From the NCBI RefSeq assembly GCF_035582795.1, contig NC_134369.1, forward strand, positions 56,296,001-56,360,000: 64,000 nucleotides of DNA. Reading direction: 5' to 3'. Shown piece after piece: positions 57,401 through 64,000 of the stretch. Source of the DNA: Mycteria americana. Its lineage: Eukaryota; Chordata; Aves; Ciconiiformes; Ciconiidae. Under the pieces are notes generated by a model. That model was not told where the DNA came from, ran no database searches, and worked only from the letters and a program-made list of their open reading frames with translations. The stretch's first letter is position 1, and the number at the start of each line of letters is the position of its first letter. The translations under genes and the position numbers were made by a program.

Positions 57401-60400
57401 ATTTTTCATTAAAAATGGGTTTAGGTCAGCAGCAGTATGGAGGTATCCATTTCCATGTACATTTTTCCCCTTGGACTCTTTCAAACAGAGTGACAAGAAG
57501 GTGTTTGCAGCATCCTTGTTGACCCGTGGAAGCCAGGTTTCCATCCTTCTCAGCACCGGGAGAGGAAACCCATCCGCCATCACTCCTGCCAAACCAACCC
57601 TGGGGACCTGGCGCCGACCTCAAGACCCACTGACCTCAAGTATGAAGCTGTTGAAACCCAAGGTGTTTCTGAGCAGCATCCTCCTCCACACATCACCTGG
57701 TGATCCCTCAGGAAGGCTGCACTTTGCTTAGCGCTTCAGATATCTCAAGGCATCTTCTGAGTGCCTAAGTAGGATTTTTTTTTGAGATTTTGGCATTATC
57801 ATGTTAAGTCCAAGTTGATCTATTCCCTGCCATAAGGGCTTATGTTTATGAAAAATTATTTCTCAATGCTTGACCATGAAAAAGTTATGGCAAGTGTTGC
57901 CTTGATTTCAGCAACTGATGCTACAGTATTAAAAAAGAAATCTGGTGTCACGTAATTTCTCCTGAGCTGAGGTTAGGGTTGGGTATGTCGGTTTCTCCCC
58001 ACTGAGCTGGTGTAATATTAGTTCAATGATTTCTTATGGCCTGGAAACTGCAGTTTGTCACAGAATAAAGACAGATCTTGTTTGGTTTAAACTGTGACAC
58101 ACTTCTGACAAAATAAGACCCAAGTTTGTGTTTAGGACGAGGTGTCCTGAGGGGCAGCCAAGGCAGCAGCGGGCAGGACGCCGATGGTGGGTCCAGGCTG
58201 CATCCTCCAGCTGTGACCTCTGCTGCAGCTAAAGTTTCGTGGGTTACAGTGAAACCACAGTGATAAAACATCCCCAGTGGTGGAATTCCTTAAATATGGG
58301 CGTGCTGAGTCCTAGGGAAACATACTTAGGGGGATTAAAATGGACCCACCGTGTCCTGCAGCCGTTCCCGTCTGGGGCTGAAGGAGGAGTGGGAGCCTTG
58401 CCACAGTGGGCTGCTGTTCCAGAGGGGAGGAGGAACCCCCCCTCTGTGGGGCTGCGGATCTCATCTTTTCCACCTAGCTAGAATCAGCTGGGTCTGGCTT
58501 TTAACAGTAGCATGCCTGCCTAAACTGCTAGTCGGTAAATGATATTTTTCTGTCTAGAATGAGGTAAATGCGTATTTTATCTAGCTAATTAATCTGAGGG
58601 ATAGAGCTAACATGATTATTGTGTTCTCCTTTCCCTCGCTCCTGTCAATATGGCCATGTGGCATTTGTATCTCAGAGCCTTTATTAAACTGGTTTATTTG
58701 TAAGCAATCAAACGAGGAACATTATAAGGACGCGGATGATTTTGTTCAGCCTGCCACCTTTATTCAGCACTAACAAGCCAGGAAATGGCACTGCCTTTTA
58801 TTGTCTTCCTATCTCTGTAAACTTGCTTTTATAAAAAAAAAATAAAGCTCTTGAATAAGCAAAGAGGAACGGGCTTGGAAAATTCTGTGGACTCCAAGGT
58901 GCTTCTCTCTTTTTCCTCTGCAGGAACAAACACCACCCGTTCCCCCTTTCCCACGCACTGAACCTTTTTATTAATAAGTCAGGAAACATGACTCAATCTG
59001 CAGCTTTGTCAAGACACAGACAGGAAATTTAGGTGCTTCCACTACCAACTGCTACTGTTTGTTAAATTTTTTCCCCTTAGATCTTGATAGTTTAGTGTCT
59101 CAGCACAGACTGTTTCTTTGAATATAGTGACTAATACGATAGTCAAAGTTGCCTTCGCATTAAAGCTTCTTTGGGAGGGCAATGAGTTATCAGGGAAGAC
59201 AATGCTGTATGTTATTGGACACTAAGAGAAAAGAGGTAGGAGAGTGCCTCACCTGTAGCTCTAGCGAAAGTCATCCATAGGTACCCATTTGTTCTGTATC
59301 CTGTGTCTCCAGTGATCATGCAACAAAATCCTCCCATGTCTGCAGTGAGAGCAGAAGCCAAGGTGTAACTCGAAATGGGTCACCGTTTGGTCCCATCCAC
59401 AGACCGAGGCTGGGGTCAGGCCCCGGGGGCGGGCAGGGGCAGCTTGCCTGCCTCTTACCTGCACCCTGCGTTTTCGGTTGCAAACTGCCTGACCTCAGGT
59501 AGCAGACCCCAGGTGCCTTGTGCTCCTCAGCCGTCCGCACCGCCCCAGCAAGCGCTGCAAAACAGCAATGTCTACCAGCCAGGAGCCTGGAAAAAGTGTT
59601 TTCTTCCAAGTTTCAAAGGTTGTAGGGCTTGCTCAGTGCATTGTTTTATTTTCCGCACAGGTTTAAATAACTGAAATTACTATTTAGTGCAGGACCTGCG
59701 ATCTTTTCGAAATGACCATTCTGGCTGCTCAAAGGTTTTAAATGTTCACAGTGAGGTAAATTAATTTTATATTTTAATATCAGAAGGTGAAAAAGAATAT
59801 AATGGTATTAGACAGAGCTGGCTGCTTGCCCAGGGTGAGCAAAGTGACCTTGCCCAGCATGGGCTGGAGAGCTGAACGGTCACCTCTGGTTTTCCTACTG
59901 GCTGCAGCTTGTAAAGATTAAAATAAAATAAAATTAAAAAAAAAAAAAGCCCTATACCACAGCCTTTACAGAGCCTCTTTAAGATCATCTCTTTCACAAA
60001 TGAACGTCTTAGTTGTGCAGATATATGCTGATGGGAACATGAGCAATCCCAACAGATGCCGTGTTGATCTCCTGCTCCAACCCAGAGATTACTTTATGAA
60101 ACCGTCGTTTTAAAAATCTAATAAAACCGGTACACTTTTGTTTACCAGTGCTGCATTAAAATGAGTCCAAATAACATAGCTGTTCAGATTTGATTCTTAC
60201 TCTGCATAGTACAGATATCCTGTGTGAATGTCTGGTGTGTCTTAGCATCTTTTAATTGGAAAGAATAGTTCAGCCAAAATAATTCTTTCTAATCTTCTGA
60301 CAACATAACAGTTAGTTATTTTCCCAACGTGAGCCATGGCACCCCCGACCTCCGCTTTCTGGTGCAATGCTTGCATGTAAAGCACATGTAAGCTAGTTAG

Positions 60401-62219
60401 CACGCTGGGCAAGGGGGCATCTCCACGATCAGTACCCTGCTGTGCTCATCGCCGAGCGTGGCCGTAAAGAGGAGACAGTCCAGCATTTCCCAGCTTTGGG
60501 TGGATGGGAGGTGAAAGCAGAGCCCCGCAGGGACCCCAGCTGGGAGGTGAGCGGCAGGATAGTCCTGCAGCCACCCGCCATCCCAAGCACTGCAAAGGGA
60601 CGGTGTCCTGGTGTCCGTTGCAGCACTTGATCTTGCTGGATGCCTGTGATTATAAACCCAGAGGTTTAAAGGAAGGAAGGCTCCAGGGCTTCTTACACCC
60701 CATCCTTGCTCTGTTTGAGCATTATCCACTGAGTGTCTTGGTGAGAGGACAGCTGCGTCTCCTCAGCCCTGCCACAGAAGTGTGGCACCAGACCTGGGAA
60801 GAACACTTACCCTTCACATCTTCTTCAACTCCAGCCCCTGGCTGTATGGCCTCTTAAAAGGAAATTATGTCTACATGTCAAGTGCAAAGAAACAACAACT
60901 TATTTCTGAAATGTCAATGCCTTTTCATTAAAACTATTCCCCTGAAGGGCTGGAAACCCCAGTACAGTAAAATACCACATTACAGGAGAAAGTGGGACTG
61001 ACTCTGTCAGAAATTAATTCTTCCATTCATCCAGCCTCCAGTCATTGTCCACACAGTGCTGAGCAAGACAGACAAACTCAGAAGAGAAGTCTGATCTTCT
61101 CTGAAAAAACAATAGCAATAGTCAGTCAAATAACTGAAGGAGTTACTTAGGGCACAGGAGAGGATGGTGACGTGTGCTGAAGGTCCTTAGGATCCTGCAT
61201 GTTTCACTCTGGATCAGTGGTCAAGAAGGAAGTTTAGAAGATTCAGTGGTGTGTATCTGTCCGGTCTACTCTACACAAGACAGTGTGGTGTGCCTGGCTG
61301 CAATACTAGTACGACATGCTCCTCTGCTTGAAGAAGCAGCAGGTCAGCAGTGTTGAGGAAGCAACTAGGCCTGAGCAATAGGTTTTGAAGAGGGAGAATG
61401 ATCTGGGGGCCAAAGTTGAGCCACATGCTCTGGACCTGGGAAGGCTGAGTTCATCCCTGGCTAACAGCATCACCTGTCTCTCACCTTTGCCTCAGCACAC
61501 TGTAGACATTTAGGGACATGGACCGTCTCTTAAATCTGTTGAACAGACTTCATTTCAACTTTATTCCCTTGTGATGCTGAAAGAAACCAGCAAACCTCTC
61601 ATATCTGACATAACTTTAATCATGTTCCTTACCTGGAAAATTAACTGTCTTCTGTATTGCAGAACCTGTGATTTAACGGTACAAATGAGGCAGAACACAG
61701 ACATGACTTTCTATGCTTTTAATAGGCACCTTGATGCAGAATTTCCCAGTAAAGATATTTTTCCCTGAATACTTGATTAGCATGAGATTATTATACACTT
61801 CCAAAGAGATCAGACTTTCTCTTGTGCTCTCTTTGGGGGTGAAACTGTGGCAGCTGGTATTCTGGAGCACTGCTTTCCTGAGAAGCTGACTTCTAATATC
61901 CTTCTGAAGGACTGTCAAGCACATATTATTGCTGATTGCTACTGTCTATTCTGGTTTCAAATTAATTCTAAAGTGCTCTGTGTAATGCTGGCAGGTGGTT
62001 TGTCCTGAACAGGCATGGCTTGCCCAAGTTAGTTTGGGGGACCTACATAATTTTTTTAAAAGCTACTGCTCTGAGACACATTTAATACTCGCATCTAATG
62101 AGGAATCTTGAATATTTTAGCTCCAACTGCTTAGCCTGAATCCTGCCTCTCCAAACCAGCACCCTGGTCCCAGGTCCCTGCCTCCCCCTCATGTTCTCAT
62201 CCAGAAATATGGGGAGGCT
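54476..62219. other. Intergenic, no gene recognised
   Basis: AT-rich stretches with some GC-richer blocks (about 55,560-56,480, 56,700-56,880, 58,130-58,470, 60,400-60,860). Open frames occur on both strands in these blocks but none shows a recognised family or a supported splice structure. I looked for the conserved chromogranin A N-terminal exons, expected next in this synteny, and did not find them. Confidence 0.55.
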
Positions 62220-62690
62220 CAAAGCAAACATGGGGATACTCCTCTCTGCACAACGCAGAGGTAAATTGTGGAACTCCTTTCCTCAGGATGTTAGGGATGC
62301 TGAAAGGTTACATGGCTTCAAAATTTTATTAGACTCATTGTTTGAAGAAAAACCCATCAAGGGCTCTTAAACCAAAAAATGACATCGCTGGTGCAGGAAG
62401 CTGCTGCGATGCTGATCACTGGAGGCACCATCACTATGTGGTTATCCTGGTCTTAGATTTTTCCCAGAGCACTTGGTTTGGGCTGATGGCTGGGGCTTTC
62501 GTTTTGCTCGGGGAGAGCACAAACGCAGCTTGCGCTACCCCAGGCCGTGCAGCCCAGCGCCCTGTGGCCGGTGCACGCAGAGGGCAACCTCCTGCCGGGC
62601 CATGTTGTCTCCTGCCTGGCCGGTATCGGGGACAGGATAATGAGCTACACAGACCTCTCGGTTGACTTAATATGGCTCCTCTTATACAAC
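62220..62690 (+). mobile_element. Old CR1-type LINE 3' end
   Basis: The sequence encodes a recognisable end of CR1 ORF2: a WNS-like gtggaactcc, then QDVRDAERLHGFK-like, DSLFEEKPIKGS, followed by a 3' UTR with atcgctggtgcagg, gatcactggaggc and gacaggataatgagctacacaga, parallel to the old L3-like CR1 consensus. It is diverged with no long intact frame. Same lineage as 43,158-43,492 but in the opposite orientation. Limits are approximate. Confidence 0.65.
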
Positions 62691-64000
62691 AAGGATGCTA
62701 GCATGGGCCCCGGCACTGCATGAAGTCCTGCCAAACAGGCAGCTGCCTGGCCACAGGGCAGAGCAGGGGGTGCAGACCTCCAGGGACTCAGGCAGCCACC
62801 TGCCCCACGTGTGCCTGTGACACCTCTGCCGATGGGACATCCACTGCTACCACAGAGACACCGGTGGTGGCAAAAGCAGGCTTGTGCCAACTGCTCATAT
62901 TTTCATCTAAACAAACGAAATGGAAAGGAGTTATTCAGTTGGTACCAACCACTTGCCCTCCTTGAAAGCCAACCTTATGGCAATCGATTGCAGTGACAGG
63001 TAAAGAGGGGCACGTCTATGAGAGGAGATTTGCACGGGCTTCCCCTTCATGCTGAGCTCCAGCAGTGGCTCTGACTGAACAGCAGTCGCACGCACGTTGC
63101 CACATGCCTTAATCCTCTAGCCATGATCTGCTGCAAAATGTGCCGCCCACGTGCTCGTACGGGCTGGATGACTCATGGCCTCCCCGCTCCTGGCTCACCA
63201 GGCAGCCCTGCAAACATGGGAAGGCAGGGAGCCAAGCCCCCACCCCTGCCTTCTGTGGGGCTCTGGGCACCCACAGCTCCCTGCGGCCGCCAGTTTCGGC
63301 ATCTCAGTGTGTATGGCAGCCTGGGTTCAGACCCCTGTAGCGGAGAAAAAATAGAGAGGGTAGCACTTGGGTTACTTGGGGAAGCAAATAGTGTGAGAGG
63401 AAGGGGTGTTTCCAGTTGCTCACCTTTATGGAGAGGTGTGAAGGTGCAGATCAGCAGGGAACTGCAAGTCTGAATGTGAGTGTTACATGGCTCAAGCTGC
63501 GCGTGTGGAGAAAGCATCTTACACCTTACAAATCTGTGAGAGCAAGAGGAGAGCTGTGACTCGGAGAGGCACTGCAGCCTTTCCTGGGCGTGCGATGATC
63601 ACACTGTGCTTCCACGAGTTGGTGGGTGAAGAAGCTGGCGGCAGCAAACTGCCGTTGGATGCAGTTCATGGTGCTGAAACCCCTGGCAGGTTGTATCTGG
63701 AGGTGCTGACACAAGCCCCTGCAGCAGGCGGGGAAGCAGGCCTGCCCCAGGATGGAGCTGCAGCATGGTGTCCGGCACCCAGGTCTTGCAGGTAGAGGTC
63801 AACATTCCTCAGGGACCTTTGGTTTTGCAGGGATGTGAGGAAGCACCATAGGGCTGATGTGGGAACATGGAAATTCAAAGGGACGCTCTTTTTCACAAAT
63901 CTGCTGTTGCCTGGGTTGAAAGTCTGTGTAACATGGATGCCTGCAGGTCTGGGAACATTTTGGAGCCAGTCATGGGGGCAGCTTCCCTCTGTGAGCTACT
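62691..64000. other. Right edge, no gene recognised
   Basis: GC-richer sequence with overlapping open frames on both strands (for example 63,123-63,473 and 63,487-63,795 on plus), but no recognised domain and no splice-supported exon. It could hold unrecognised repeat or regulatory sequence upstream of the next gene. Confidence 0.45.

Noticed and set aside
49800..64000. CHGA (chromogranin A) exons expected next in the synteny
   Set aside because: The conserved chromogranin N-terminal motifs (MNKGD-type and CIVEVISD-type) were not found in any frame.
1..64000. CRISPR arrays, operons, phage or plasmid genes, tRNA or rRNA genes
   Set aside because: No regularly spaced direct repeats, no dense same-strand gene clusters, and no recognisable cloverleaf or rRNA sequence. 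The sequence is plainly vertebrate.

Overview
This window is nuclear DNA from a bird. Two truncated CR1 LINEs are still open in frame. There is a solo LTR of a type common in bird genomes, and two old CR1 3' ends. The split genes have GT-AG introns and two CpG-island promoters. I cannot name the species. Nothing here looks bacterial, plasmid or phage.

Two genes are recognisable and lie head to head, in the order and orientation known for mammalian LGMN and GOLGA5. From 1 to about 15.1 kb, minus strand, is the 5' part of LGMN (legumain, lysosomal asparaginyl endopeptidase): a predicted non-coding first exon in a CpG island at about 14.4-15.5 kb, a 7.2 kb first intron holding an ERV solo LTR (11.41-11.96 kb), and the first coding exon (7723-7876; signal peptide plus the start of the protease domain, to residue 46). 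No later LGMN exon was found down to base 1, so the rest of the gene should lie beyond the left edge. From about 15.5 to 30.9 kb is AT-rich intergenic DNA with a minus-strand CR1 (16.93-18.16 kb) and a probable second LTR (about 29.0-29.45 kb).

From about 30.9 to 49.7 kb, plus strand, is a complete GOLGA5 gene (golgin-84): a CpG-island promoter with NRF1-like and ETS-like sites, a predicted non-coding exon 1, and twelve coding exons. The exons join in phase to 736 codons: Ser-rich N-terminal region, long coiled coil, C-terminal membrane anchor. The 3' UTR has three AATAAA signals. Intron 9 holds an old CR1 3' end in antisense orientation.

From 49.7 to 64 kb no gene was recognised. This stretch holds a plus-strand CR1 with an intact FADD reverse-transcriptase motif (53.22-54.30 kb), an old CR1 3' end (about 62.22-62.69 kb), short tandem duplications and simple repeats. 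CHGA, the next gene in mammals, was looked for and not seen.

I found no sign of an undescribed multi-gene system. The points most worth checking are a possible divergent spliced exon at the LGMN promoter, an upstream ORF in predicted GOLGA5 exon 1, a consensus splice donor inside GOLGA5 coding exon 8, and the paired CR1 copies. All calls come from reading the sequence. Similarity to families is from memory, and no search was run.
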